64,000 bases of DNA from Mediterraneibacter hominis (GTDB lineage Bacteria; Bacillota; Clostridia; Lachnospirales; Lachnospiraceae), in contig NZ_JACOPF010000003.1 in the NCBI RefSeq assembly GCF_014287475.1, positions 62,001-126,000 of the forward strand, written 5' to 3'. The notes under the pieces were generated by a model. It was not told the DNA's origin. It saw nothing but the letters and a program-made list of their open reading frames with translations, and did no database searches. Position numbers and translations under genes: made by a program. Positions 1-7,820 of the stretch are shown here, in pieces. Within the stretch, counting starts at the first letter, position 1. Every line of letters begins with the position of its first letter.

Positions 1-2
1 AT

Positions 3-797
3 TTGAAGCTGGGCGGCATCATTACGAATGAACAAGGAGGAGAGGCGTCGGTAAACGGCTGGATTCAAGCAGCTATTTCCGGTCTTCCTCTCGTAGACGC
101 CCCGTGTAATGGACGCGCCCATCCTACCGGTGTTATGGGAAGTATGAACCTGCATAAGCAGAAAGAATATAAGACAGTACAGGCATGTGTGGGAGGCAAT
201 CCGGAGACCGGAAGCCATGTAGAGTGTTTCTTTGAGGGAAATATTGAGCATACATCAAAGCTTGTGCGGATGGCTTCCATTGAGGCAGGCGGATTGGTTG
301 CGGTGGCAAGAAATCCGGTGACGGCTGCGTATGCAAAGGAAAACTGTGCCATTGGCGGCGTAAGCTTTGCCATTGAGACAGGAAAAGCTTTTCGCAGCGG
401 CCTAAAGATTTCTGTAGAGGAAGCAGTTAAGAGCGTATGTGAATTTTTAAATGGTTCTGTTCTTGCAAGAGGAGAAGTATCAAAGTTTTCCATCGAGACA
501 ACAGGGGGATTTGACGTAGGATATGCAGAAGTAGACGGCTGTCAACTGACCTTCTGGAACGAATATGCTACAGCAGAAAGAGACGGAAAACGACTTGCCA
601 CTTTCCCGGATCTTATTATGACGATCAACGCAAAGACTGGTGAACCTGTGACGACAGCCATGATGGAGGAAGGACTAGACGTATATGTGATCGGGACAGA
701 TAAGAAAAATTTAAAGCTGTCCGCTACTATGTTCGACCCGGAACTTTTGAAGCAGACGGAAGAGGTAGTAGGAAAAGAAATGGTAAGGTATCTGTAA
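3..797 (+). CDS. DUF917 family protein, 5' end cut by window edge
   Basis: The reading frame is open at the left edge, so the true start lies outside the window and the 264 visible residues are the C-terminal two thirds or so of a protein usually near 360 residues. The visible part matches the DUF917 family (hydantoinase/oxoprolinase-related; one characterised relative is S-methyl-thiohydantoin desulfurase). It has the conserved stretch GGEASVNGW, then LVDAPCNGRAHPTG, and a C-terminal beta-rich domain. Family members act on small cyclic amides or thiohydantoins. It is followed 47 bp later by DUF1177 on the same strand, and a hydantoin-racemase-type gene lies downstream, which fits cyclic-amide catabolism. 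The family call is firm; the substrate is unknown. Confidence 0.8.
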   Translation: MKLGGIITNEQGGEASVNGWIQAAISGLPLVDAPCNGRAHPTGVMGSMNLHKQKEYKTVQACVGGNPETGSHVECFFEGNIEHTSKLVRMASIEAGGLVAVARNPVTAAYAKENCAIGGVSFAIETGKAFRSGLKISVEEAVKSVCEFLNGSVLARGEVSKFSIETTGGFDVGYAEVDGCQLTFWNEYATAERDGKRLATFPDLIMTINAKTGEPVTTAMMEEGLDVYVIGTDKKNLKLSATMFDPELLKQTEEVVGKEMVRYL

Positions 798-844
798 AAG
801 GCAGATCAACATAATAAAAGAAAAGCGAAAAGGAGAACAAGACA

Positions 845-1783
845 ATGTTGATGAGACAAATCATGGAAGCATATGACATTTTAGATGATGGAAATGTGAC
901 CGGAAAAAAAGTGGAAGAATATTTAAGAGGTATAAAACCGGATGCAGATATTGAGGTATATGAACTGCAGGGGCCAAAAGGCTCTACAGACATGCTCAAG
1001 GTGCGTATCCCTGGTTCTAAAGGAAAGACAAACGGGGGGAATGCGCCGACGATAGGACTTCTTGGAAGATTGGGAGGAATCGGAGCACGTCCGGAAAGAA
1101 TCGGATTTGTATCAGACGGTGACGGAGCGCTGGCTGCCGTTGCCCTTGCTGCGAAACTTCTGGATATGCAGAATAAAGGAGATATTCTGGAGGGAGACGT
1201 ACTGATTTCTACACACATCTGTCCGGACGCACCGACACAGCCGCATGATCCGGTTCCGTTTATGGGCTCTCCGGTAGAGATGGCACAGGTGAATAGAGAA
1301 GAAGTGTCAGACGATCTGGATGCAATTCTTTCTGTGGACACAACCAAGGGAAATCGTGTGATCAATACAAGAGGCTTTGCGATTTCTCCGACAGTAAAGG
1401 AAGGGTATATTTTGAGAACATCAGAAGACCTGTTAGATTTGATGCAGATTACTACAGGGAAGCTTCCCTATGTATTTCCACTGGCAACGCAGGACATTAC
1501 TCCTTACGGAAATGATATACATCACATCAACAGCGTGCTTCAGCCATGTACGGCAACGAAAGCTCCGGTCGTAGGAGTTGCCATTACAACAGAGGTTATG
1601 GTGCCTGGATGTGCAACAGGGGCAACCCATGCAGCAGATGTAGAAGAGGCAGCAAGGTTTATGCTGGAAGTAGCCAAGGCGTTCGGAAGTGGAAAGTGTA
1701 AATTCTATGATGAAGAAGAATATGCACGTATTATTAAACTGTATGGAACTATGAACCATTTACAGACACTGGGGAAAGAATAA
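845..1783 (+). CDS. DUF1177 family protein
   Basis: A 312-residue soluble protein matching the DUF1177 family over its full length. Visible features are a Gly-rich segment (GLLGRLGGIGARPERIGFVSDGDGA) near residues 70-95, a THICPDAPTQPHDP stretch near residue 120, and a C-terminal VPGCATGATHAADVEEA segment. Conserved His, Asp and Cys residues suggest an enzyme, but no reaction is established. A ribosome binding site (AAGGAG) lies about 10 bases before the ATG. It sits between DUF917 and AroM, 13 bp before the latter, so the three are probably one transcript. Confidence 0.82.
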   Translation: MLMRQIMEAYDILDDGNVTGKKVEEYLRGIKPDADIEVYELQGPKGSTDMLKVRIPGSKGKTNGGNAPTIGLLGRLGGIGARPERIGFVSDGDGALAAVALAAKLLDMQNKGDILEGDVLISTHICPDAPTQPHDPVPFMGSPVEMAQVNREEVSDDLDAILSVDTTKGNRVINTRGFAISPTVKEGYILRTSEDLLDLMQITTGKLPYVFPLATQDITPYGNDIHHINSVLQPCTATKAPVVGVAITTEVMVPGCATGATHAADVEEAARFMLEVAKAFGSGKCKFYDEEEYARIIKLYGTMNHLQTLGKE

Positions 1784-1796
1784 GAGGTGAATACAG

Positions 1797-2483
1797 ATGA
1801 AGATTGGTGCAATTACAATTGGGCAGGCGCCAAGAACAGATGTAACGGCAGATATTATGGATATTTTTGAAGGACAGGCTGAGCTTGTGCAGGCAGGCGG
1901 CCTGGATGGACTGACGCGGGAAGAGATCGCGGCATTTCAGCCGGAAGAGGGGGATTATGTACTGGTTTCCCGTCTGACGGACGGTACTTCTGTAACCTTT
2001 GCAGAACGCTATATTCTGCCGCGTCTCAAAGAGGCGGTTGATGAGATGGAAGAGAAGGGCTGCAAGCTGATTATGTTCTTCTGCACAGGGAAATTTCCAG
2101 ATACATTGACTTCCAAGAGAATTCCACTTATTTATCCCTGTGATATTTTAGAACGCCTTGTTCCCCTAATGACCAAGAAATCCCATATTATCTGCATGAC
2201 CCCGTCTCCTTTACAGCTTGCACAGACAGAAGATAAATGGAGACAGTATGTGGACAAGGTGACTTCTATTGCGGCTTCTCCCTATGGCGCGTGGGAAGAC
2301 CTGGAAAAGGCAGCAGAACAGGCGAAAGATACAGAGGCGGATCTGATCGTTTTGGACTGCATTGGATACACCCAGGAAATGAAGCGTATGTTTGAAGAAA
2401 AAACCGGAAAAATGGTTGTTCTTCCAAGGACGCTCCTTGCGAGAGTTGTAGCAGAACTGACAGATTTAAAGAAGAGAGGGTAA
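1797..2483 (+). CDS. AroM family protein
   Basis: A 228-residue protein matching the AroM family, named from a gene next to aroL in E. coli and of unproven function. The N-terminus MKIGAITIGQAPRTDV is typical. Two cysteines lie in hydrophobic strand ends, C96 (MFFCTGK) and C188 (VLDCIGYT). This paired layout resembles the two catalytic cysteines of the Asp/Glu racemase fold, and the racemase-family gene downstream has the same spacing (C82 and C181). That similarity is my inference. The gene has a GAGGTG ribosome binding site and ends 8 bp before the M29-like peptidase gene. Confidence 0.8.
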   Translation: MKIGAITIGQAPRTDVTADIMDIFEGQAELVQAGGLDGLTREEIAAFQPEEGDYVLVSRLTDGTSVTFAERYILPRLKEAVDEMEEKGCKLIMFFCTGKFPDTLTSKRIPLIYPCDILERLVPLMTKKSHIICMTPSPLQLAQTEDKWRQYVDKVTSIAASPYGAWEDLEKAAEQAKDTEADLIVLDCIGYTQEMKRMFEEKTGKMVVLPRTLLARVVAELTDLKKRG

Positions 2484-2491
2484 AAAGGACA

Positions 2492-3436
2492 ATGGAAAAT
2501 TTAGTAAAGATTGCAGAACAAGTCCTTGTTTCTTGCCTGGGAGTAAAGAAAAATGAAGCTGTTCTTGTAATCACAGATGACACAAGAAAAGAAATCGGAG
2601 AGGCAATCTATGAGGCATCCTGCCATCTGGGCTGTGAAGGTATGCTGTTTGTTATGAAAGAAAGAGAAGTCAGTGGGCAGGAGCCGCCAAAGGCAGTGGC
2701 GGAGGCTATGAAAGCGGCAGATGTTGTGATTGCACCGACTGCAAAATCCCTCACCCATACCAGAGCAAGAATCCAGGCGGCAGAGGCAGGAACCAGGGTT
2801 GCGACAATGCCGGGGATCACCAGGGAGATGTTCAGTAAAGGCGCTATGACAGCAGATTATGGAGCAGTAGAAAAGCTGACGGCAAAGATTACAGACATGC
2901 TGACAAAGGCAGACAGTGCAAGAATTGAAAAAGATACAGCAGTCTTACATATCAACCTAAAAGGCAGAAAGGGGGTTCCAAGCCCAGGCGTATATAAAGA
3001 ATCTGGAAAATGTGGGAACCTGCCTTCTGGTGAGGCATATATAGCTCCATTAGAGGATGGCTCTGACGGTGAAATGATAATAGATGGTTCTATGGTAGGC
3101 ATCGGAAAGCTGGAAAGCCCCCTGCATATGAAGATCAGCGGAGGGAAGCTTCGTCAGGTAACGGGTGAAGAAAGTGAGAAGCTGGATATTTTGCTGAAAA
3201 ATGAAGTGAACGGGACTCTGTGCGAGCTGGGAATCGGGACGAATGAAGCCGCAGTGTTAAACGGGATTATCCTGGAGGATGAAAAAGTATATGGAACGGT
3301 ACATATTGCATTTGGAACCAATATATCTTTTGGCGGAGTGAACAAAGCAGAGTGCCACATGGACGGTATTATCCTGAAGCCTACACTTTATCTTGATGAT
3401 ATACTTGTCATCAAGGAAGGCGTTTTTCAGGTATAG
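2492..3436 (+). CDS. M29-like aminopeptidase (leucyl aminopeptidase AmpS/AmpT type)
   Basis: A 314-residue protein, shorter than typical M29 aminopeptidases of about 400 residues. It keeps the family's metal-site pattern: E181, E252 (GTNEAA), H271 (VHIAFG), H289 and D291 (CHMDG). M29 enzymes are cobalt or zinc exopeptidases; relatives in this wider family also include ring-opening dihydroxypyridine dioxygenases, so the reaction cannot be fixed from sequence. Its place after DUF917, DUF1177 and AroM suggests it releases or cleaves an amide product in that pathway. A rho-independent hairpin follows the stop. Confidence 0.72.
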   Translation: MENLVKIAEQVLVSCLGVKKNEAVLVITDDTRKEIGEAIYEASCHLGCEGMLFVMKEREVSGQEPPKAVAEAMKAADVVIAPTAKSLTHTRARIQAAEAGTRVATMPGITREMFSKGAMTADYGAVEKLTAKITDMLTKADSARIEKDTAVLHINLKGRKGVPSPGVYKESGKCGNLPSGEAYIAPLEDGSDGEMIIDGSMVGIGKLESPLHMKISGGKLRQVTGEESEKLDILLKNEVNGTLCELGIGTNEAAVLNGIILEDEKVYGTVHIAFGTNISFGGVNKAECHMDGIILKPTLYLDDILVIKEGVFQV

Positions 3437-3444
3437 AAAACAGG

Positions 3445-3472
3445 CTCCGCAGTAAAAAACTGCGGGGTTTTT
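3445..3472 (+). terminator. Rho-independent terminator or attenuator
   Basis: An 8-bp stem (CTCCGCAG with CTGCGGGG, one G-U pair) with a 7-base A-rich loop is followed directly by a T run. It sits between the M29-like gene and the racemase-family gene, so it may only partly terminate the operon. Confidence 0.75.
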
Positions 3473-3512
3473 CATTGTATAGGAAACTTTGTCCTATAGA
3501 GGAGGAAAAGAA

Positions 3513-4172
3513 ATGAGTAAACAAGGAAAAAAATTTAAAGTTGGTCTTATTCGTGTTCTGACCTGTGAGGATACAGAAGTGTTGTATTCCCATCAAAGAC
3601 AGATTATGGAGAAATTCCCCACTCTTGATGTGGAGACAAGGTGTATTCCGGATCAGCCGGAAGGAATACACAGTCCGAAGCTTTGTGAGATGGCAATTCC
3701 TAAGATCGTAGATACGGCAAAAGCTTTTCGAGATGTGGATATGATTATTGTAAGCTGTGCGGATGACCCGGGTGTGCGGCAGATACGAGAGGCGCTGCCT
3801 GGTATTCCGGTAACTGGCGGTGGAGAGACAACCGTAGCCCTGGCTCTGCGGTATGGGTCAAAGATTGGTGTTTTAGGGATTACAGATTATGCGCCAGATG
3901 CTTACAAAAGACTTCTGGAGGGAAAAATGATTCTGGAAAAGCCGGAAGGGGTAGACAGTACATTGGATTTGATGATACCAGAGGGAAGAAAACAAGTGAT
4001 TGCTTCCGGAAAAAAGCTGAAGGAAAAGGGCGCGGAAGTAATTGCCCTTGCATGTACAGGAATGGCGACTATAGGCGTGGCAAAAGAACTGGAAGAAGCT
4101 ACAGGACTTCCTGTTATAGACCCCGTATTGGCAGAGGGACTTTTTGCTTATTATGAGAGTATCCGGCGGTAG
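3513..4172 (+). CDS. Aspartate/glutamate/hydantoin racemase family protein
   Basis: A 219-residue protein of the Asp/Glu/hydantoin racemase family. The two expected cysteines are present: C82 in IIVSCADDPG and C181 in IALACTGMA. These act as the acid/base pair in pyridoxal-independent racemases. I chose the ATG at 3513 because a GAGGAGG site lies 8-14 bases before it; an in-frame TTG at 3489 would place that site inside the gene. The gene closes the left-edge operon, beyond a hairpin at 3445. Together with DUF917 it suggests hydantoin-like or amino-acid-derived substrates; maleate isomerase-type activity is an alternative. Confidence 0.78.
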   Translation: MSKQGKKFKVGLIRVLTCEDTEVLYSHQRQIMEKFPTLDVETRCIPDQPEGIHSPKLCEMAIPKIVDTAKAFRDVDMIIVSCADDPGVRQIREALPGIPVTGGGETTVALALRYGSKIGVLGITDYAPDAYKRLLEGKMILEKPEGVDSTLDLMIPEGRKQVIASGKKLKEKGAEVIALACTGMATIGVAKELEEATGLPVIDPVLAEGLFAYYESIRR

Positions 4173-4222
4173 AAGCAGAAGCAATCTGACGTATTCGGGA
4201 GGGTATTCTTTCTTTTTGGGAT

Positions 4223-4972
4223 TTAAGAGAAGAAATTAGCTGCGGCAGGGAAAAAATGTCCCAGGAGAAAGGTAAAAATCGGGAAGAAAAGGGCGGGCAG
4301 CATATTCCCTACTTTAAAAATTTTACCAAAAGCTGTGTTAATACCGATACAGAAGATGAGCGCAGCTCCTACAAAGGAAAGCTGTGTAATGAGCGTGTCG
4401 CTTACGAAAGATCCTGCTGCGGCTGCAAGTACCGTAATACTTCCCTGATAGAAAAATATGGGAATAGCAGAACAGAGGACGCCTTTTCCATAGATGGATG
4501 CATTTACCAAAACAATGACAAAATCTAGGATTGCCTTTGCCGTGAGCGTTGAAATATCGTGGTGAACACCGTCCTCAATGGCTCCTACAATCGCCATAGC
4601 GCCGATGCAGATTATAAGAGAGGTATTTACGAAACCATCTATAAAGGAGGAGTCGCCGCGGGCACGAAAAAAATCTCGGAGCCACAGACCGAATCGTTCT
4701 ATTTTTTCTTCAATATTAAGCAGTTCTCCGGTGAGAGAGCCAAATGTCATAGAAAAAATAAGAAGCATGGTCCCGCGTGTGCCGATAGTTCCGTTTTCAA
4801 TGATCAACATATAGGAAAGTACACCGGAAATACCAATAAAAAGAATAGCGATACCGCTTGCTTTCATAAGAATATCCTGTACACTTTCCCGCAGTCCTTT
4901 TTTGAAGAAAAGACCGAAAATGCTTCCGATAATAACAGAGAGTGTATTGATAATAGTTCCAAGTCCAAACAT
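4223..4972 (-). CDS. DUF554 family membrane protein
   Basis: A 249-residue integral membrane protein of the DUF554 family (YqgA/YdfK type), on the strand opposite its neighbours. It begins with the family's MFGLGTIINTLSVIIGSIFGL segment and has about six to seven hydrophobic segments, with GAMAIVGAIEDG near the middle. The function is unknown, though a small-solute transport role is often presumed. An AGGAGG site lies just upstream of the start. It is divergent from asnS across 221 bp and convergent with the racemase-family gene. Confidence 0.85.
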   Translation of the reverse strand: MFGLGTIINTLSVIIGSIFGLFFKKGLRESVQDILMKASGIAILFIGISGVLSYMLIIENGTIGTRGTMLLIFSMTFGSLTGELLNIEEKIERFGLWLRDFFRARGDSSFIDGFVNTSLIICIGAMAIVGAIEDGVHHDISTLTAKAILDFVIVLVNASIYGKGVLCSAIPIFFYQGSITVLAAAAGSFVSDTLITQLSFVGAALIFCIGINTAFGKIFKVGNMLPALFFPIFTFLLGHFFPAAANFFS

Positions 4973-5106
4973 GACAGTCCTCCTTTATATGACACGCAGT
5001 TTTCCGGTGGCTTCAGACGGCGGAAAAATACGCGGACTTTTACATTTTTTGACAAAGAATATTTTAACGAATCTGTTGATAAAAGTAAACTCAAATTCGT
5101 TTATTG

Positions 5107-5136
5107 TTGTATTTCATATAGTTTCAGTGTTATAAT
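5107..5136 (+). promoter_or_regulatory. Possible asnS promoter
   Basis: A perfect TATAAT lies at 5131-5136 with a weak TTGTAT 18 bases upstream, about 57 bases before the asnS ATG. I saw no T-box antiterminator motif between it and the gene. Confidence 0.35.
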
Positions 5137-5193
5137 AATACCGTTACCCAAAACAGCCGTTGGGCAGCTTAAAAAGTAGAAGGAGTATTTGTT

Positions 5194-6585
5194 ATGGAAC
5201 TGGTAACGATTCGGGAGTTATTTAAAAACAGAGACGAGTATCTGGACCGGAAGGTGACTGTCGGAGGGTGGATACGCAGTATCCGCGACTCGAAAACCTT
5301 TGGTTTTATTGTAGTAAATGACGGTTCTTATTTTGAGCCTCTTCAGATTGTATACCATGATAAGATGGAGAATTTCAGCGAGATTTCAAAACAGAATGTA
5401 GGCGCCGCAATCATTGTGACAGGCACGCTTGTTGCGACGCCGCAGGCAAAGCAGCCTTTTGAAATCCAGGCAGACGAAGTGACAGTAGAGGGAGCTTCTG
5501 CGCCGGATTATCCGCTGCAAAAGAAACGTCATAGTTTTGAATATCTTAGAACAATTTCTCATCTTCGCCCGCGGACGAATACATTCCAGGCGGTATTCCG
5601 TGTAAGATCACTGGCAGCATATGCCATCCATAAGTTCTTCCAGGACAGAGGTTTTGTCTATGTGCATACCCCGCTGATTACAGGGAGCGACTGTGAGGGG
5701 GCGGGCGAGATGTTCCGCGTGACAACACTGGATATGGAAAATGTACCGAAGAATGAGGACGGTACGGTTGACTATACGAAAGACTTCTTTGGAAAAGAGA
5801 CGAGCCTTACTGTAAGCGGACAGTTGAATGGAGAGACATATGCGCAGGCGTTCCGCAGTATTTATACATTTGGGCCGACTTTCCGCGCGGAGAATTCGAA
5901 TACGACAAGACATGCGGCAGAATTTTGGATGATCGAACCGGAAATTGCATTTGCAGATTTAAAGGATAACATGGATCTGGCGGAGGCAATGCTGAAATAC
6001 GTAATCTCCTATGTATTGGAGCAGGCGCCTGAAGAGATGAATTTCTTTAATTCTTTCGTAGATAAAGGACTTCTGGAGCGTCTGCACAATGTAGTAAATT
6101 CTGATTTTGCCAGAGTGACGTATACAGAGGCTGTTAAGATTCTGGAAAAGAACAATGATAAATTTGAATATAAGGTATCCTGGGGATGTGATTTGCAGAC
6201 AGAGCATGAGCGCTACCTGACAGAACAGGTATATAAACGCCCGGTATTTGTGACGGATTATCCAAAAGAAATTAAGGCGTTTTATATGAAACTAAATGAT
6301 GATGGAAAGACGGTTGCAGCAGTGGACTGCCTTGTTCCGGGAATTGGAGAAATTATCGGCGGCAGTCAGAGAGAGGACGACTATGAGAAATTAAGAGGCC
6401 GAATGAAAGAACTGCACTTAAAGGAAGAAGACTATAAATTTTATTTAGACCTCAGAAAATATGGCTCTACCAGACATGCCGGATATGGACTTGGGTTTGA
6501 ACGGTGTGTGATGTATCTTACAGGTATGACGAATATACGTGACGTTCTTTCGTTCCCGAGAACGGTCAACAACTGCGAGCTGTAA
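5194..6585 (+). CDS. asnS: Asparaginyl-tRNA synthetase
   Basis: A full-length 463-residue class IIb aminoacyl-tRNA synthetase that charges tRNA-Asn with asparagine in the cytosol. The N-terminal OB-fold anticodon-binding domain is at about residues 15-100 ([16 protein letters not shown]). Class II motif 2 appears as [21 protein letters not shown] and motif 3 as [15 protein letters not shown] near residue 430. The match to AsnS rather than AspS rests on overall similarity and the length near 463. An AAGGAG site precedes the ATG, and the gene is monocistronic with its own terminator at 6631. Confidence 0.97.
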   Translation: MELVTIRELFKNRDEYLDRKVTVGGWIRSIRDSKTFGFIVVNDGSYFEPLQIVYHDKMENFSEISKQNVGAAIIVTGTLVATPQAKQPFEIQADEVTVEGASAPDYPLQKKRHSFEYLRTISHLRPRTNTFQAVFRVRSLAAYAIHKFFQDRGFVYVHTPLITGSDCEGAGEMFRVTTLDMENVPKNEDGTVDYTKDFFGKETSLTVSGQLNGETYAQAFRSIYTFGPTFRAENSNTTRHAAEFWMIEPEIAFADLKDNMDLAEAMLKYVISYVLEQAPEEMNFFNSFVDKGLLERLHNVVNSDFARVTYTEAVKILEKNNDKFEYKVSWGCDLQTEHERYLTEQVYKRPVFVTDYPKEIKAFYMKLNDDGKTVAAVDCLVPGIGEIIGGSQREDDYEKLRGRMKELHLKEEDYKFYLDLRKYGSTRHAGYGLGFERCVMYLTGMTNIRDVLSFPRTVNNCEL

Positions 6586-6630
6586 AGCCTGTATATTTTA
6601 AAGGATACATGGCGGTGGAAGATATGGGAG

Positions 6631-6655
6631 GCGCGGCGGAATGCCGCGCTTTTGT
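6631..6655 (+). terminator. Rho-independent terminator of asnS
   Basis: A 7-bp GC-only stem (GCGCGGC with GCCGCGC) with a 5-base loop is followed by TTTTGT. Confidence 0.85.
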
Positions 6656-6739
6656 GTTACGTTGACAAAAACAGTGGGAGACTGACAGTGCTTCCGAAAC
6701 GGTTCAGGACAAGAGAAACGAAAAGAAAGAGGAGCAGAC

Positions 6740-7804
6740 ATGAAATTTATTCATATAGCGGATGTTCATCTGGGGGCAGCTCCGGATTCGGGAAAGGCGT
6801 ACAGCGAAATACGTCCGAAAGAATTGTGGGATACATTGGAACAAGTGATAGATGTATGCGAGAGAGAAAAAACAGATTTATTGCTGATTGCAGGAGATTT
6901 ATTTCACCGTCAGCCTCTGCTTCGGGAGCTAAAGGAAGTAAACTATATGTTTTCCAGGCTGACACATACAAAAGTCGTGCTAATTGCAGGAAATCACGAT
7001 TATATCCGAAGAGATTCCTATTACCGTACCTTTCAGTGGAATCAAAATGTATATCCGTTGTTCGGAGAGGAGATGGAATATATTGAATTTCCGGAGCTTC
7101 AGACGGCTGTCTATGGCTTTAGCTATTATACAAAGGAAATAAGTAAGGCAAGGTATGACGAAGTATATGCCTGCCATATGCAGCCTTTTGAAATACTTTT
7201 GGCGCATGGGGGAGACGAAAAGCACATTCCCATCCACAGAGAGAAATTGGAGAGTACCGGCTTTGACTATATAGCGTTGGGGCATATCCATAAAACGGAA
7301 GAAATACCAGAAACAGTGAAAAAACAGCAGATTCTCTATGCAGGGGCGTTGGAGCCTGTGGATAAAAATGATACGGGAATACATGGTTATATTGAAGGGG
7401 AAATAAATGTGCAGGGAGTGAGAACCCGCAAAGTTGCATGTGCAAAGAGGGAATATGTTCCTCTCACTGTAACAGTAGATGAAATGCAGACATCAGGAAG
7501 TCTCAAGGCGGTTTTAAAAAAGATGGTGGAAGAGAAGGGAGTGGAGAATCTTTATAAAATTGTTCTGACGGGATACCGCGATGCAGATATAACGTTTGAT
7601 ACCTCGCACATGGACTCCTATGGGAATATGATAGAGATTTTGGATAAAACACGTCCACTCTATGATTTTGCACATCTTGCAGAAGAAAACGGACAGAATT
7701 TGCTTGGTGAATATATCCGCATGTTCCAAGGGTGTCCTGAAAACAGTACAGAATATAAAGCGCTTTGTGCAGGAGTAGAAGCCATTCTTACGAATATGCA
7801 TTGA
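6740..7804 (+). CDS. Metallophosphoesterase, SbcD/YhaO-like exonuclease subunit
   Basis: A 354-residue calcineurin-like phosphoesterase of the SbcD/Mre11/YhaO type. Metal-binding motifs appear in order: IADVHLGA (D8, H10), LIAGDLFHR, AGNHDYIR, LLAHGG and ALGHIHK. Partnered with the next gene's ATPase it should process double-strand ends or hairpins during DNA repair. A GAGG-type site precedes the ATG, and the gene is 16 bp upstream of the YhaN-like gene, so the two form a classic SbcCD-like pair. Confidence 0.88.
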   Translation: MKFIHIADVHLGAAPDSGKAYSEIRPKELWDTLEQVIDVCEREKTDLLLIAGDLFHRQPLLRELKEVNYMFSRLTHTKVVLIAGNHDYIRRDSYYRTFQWNQNVYPLFGEEMEYIEFPELQTAVYGFSYYTKEISKARYDEVYACHMQPFEILLAHGGDEKHIPIHREKLESTGFDYIALGHIHKTEEIPETVKKQQILYAGALEPVDKNDTGIHGYIEGEINVQGVRTRKVACAKREYVPLTVTVDEMQTSGSLKAVLKKMVEEKGVENLYKIVLTGYRDADITFDTSHMDSYGNMIEILDKTRPLYDFAHLAEENGQNLLGEYIRMFQGCPENSTEYKALCAGVEAILTNMH

Positions 7805-7820
7805 GAAAAGGGAAACAGGA

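Noticed and set aside
4559..5179. Long plus-strand reading frame of about 206 codons opposite the DUF554 gene
   Set aside because: It has no ribosome site and no recognisable product; the minus-strand DUF554 frame explains the region.
5100..5193. T-box leader upstream of asnS
   Set aside because: The conserved antiterminator motif and a leader terminator are absent in the short gap.
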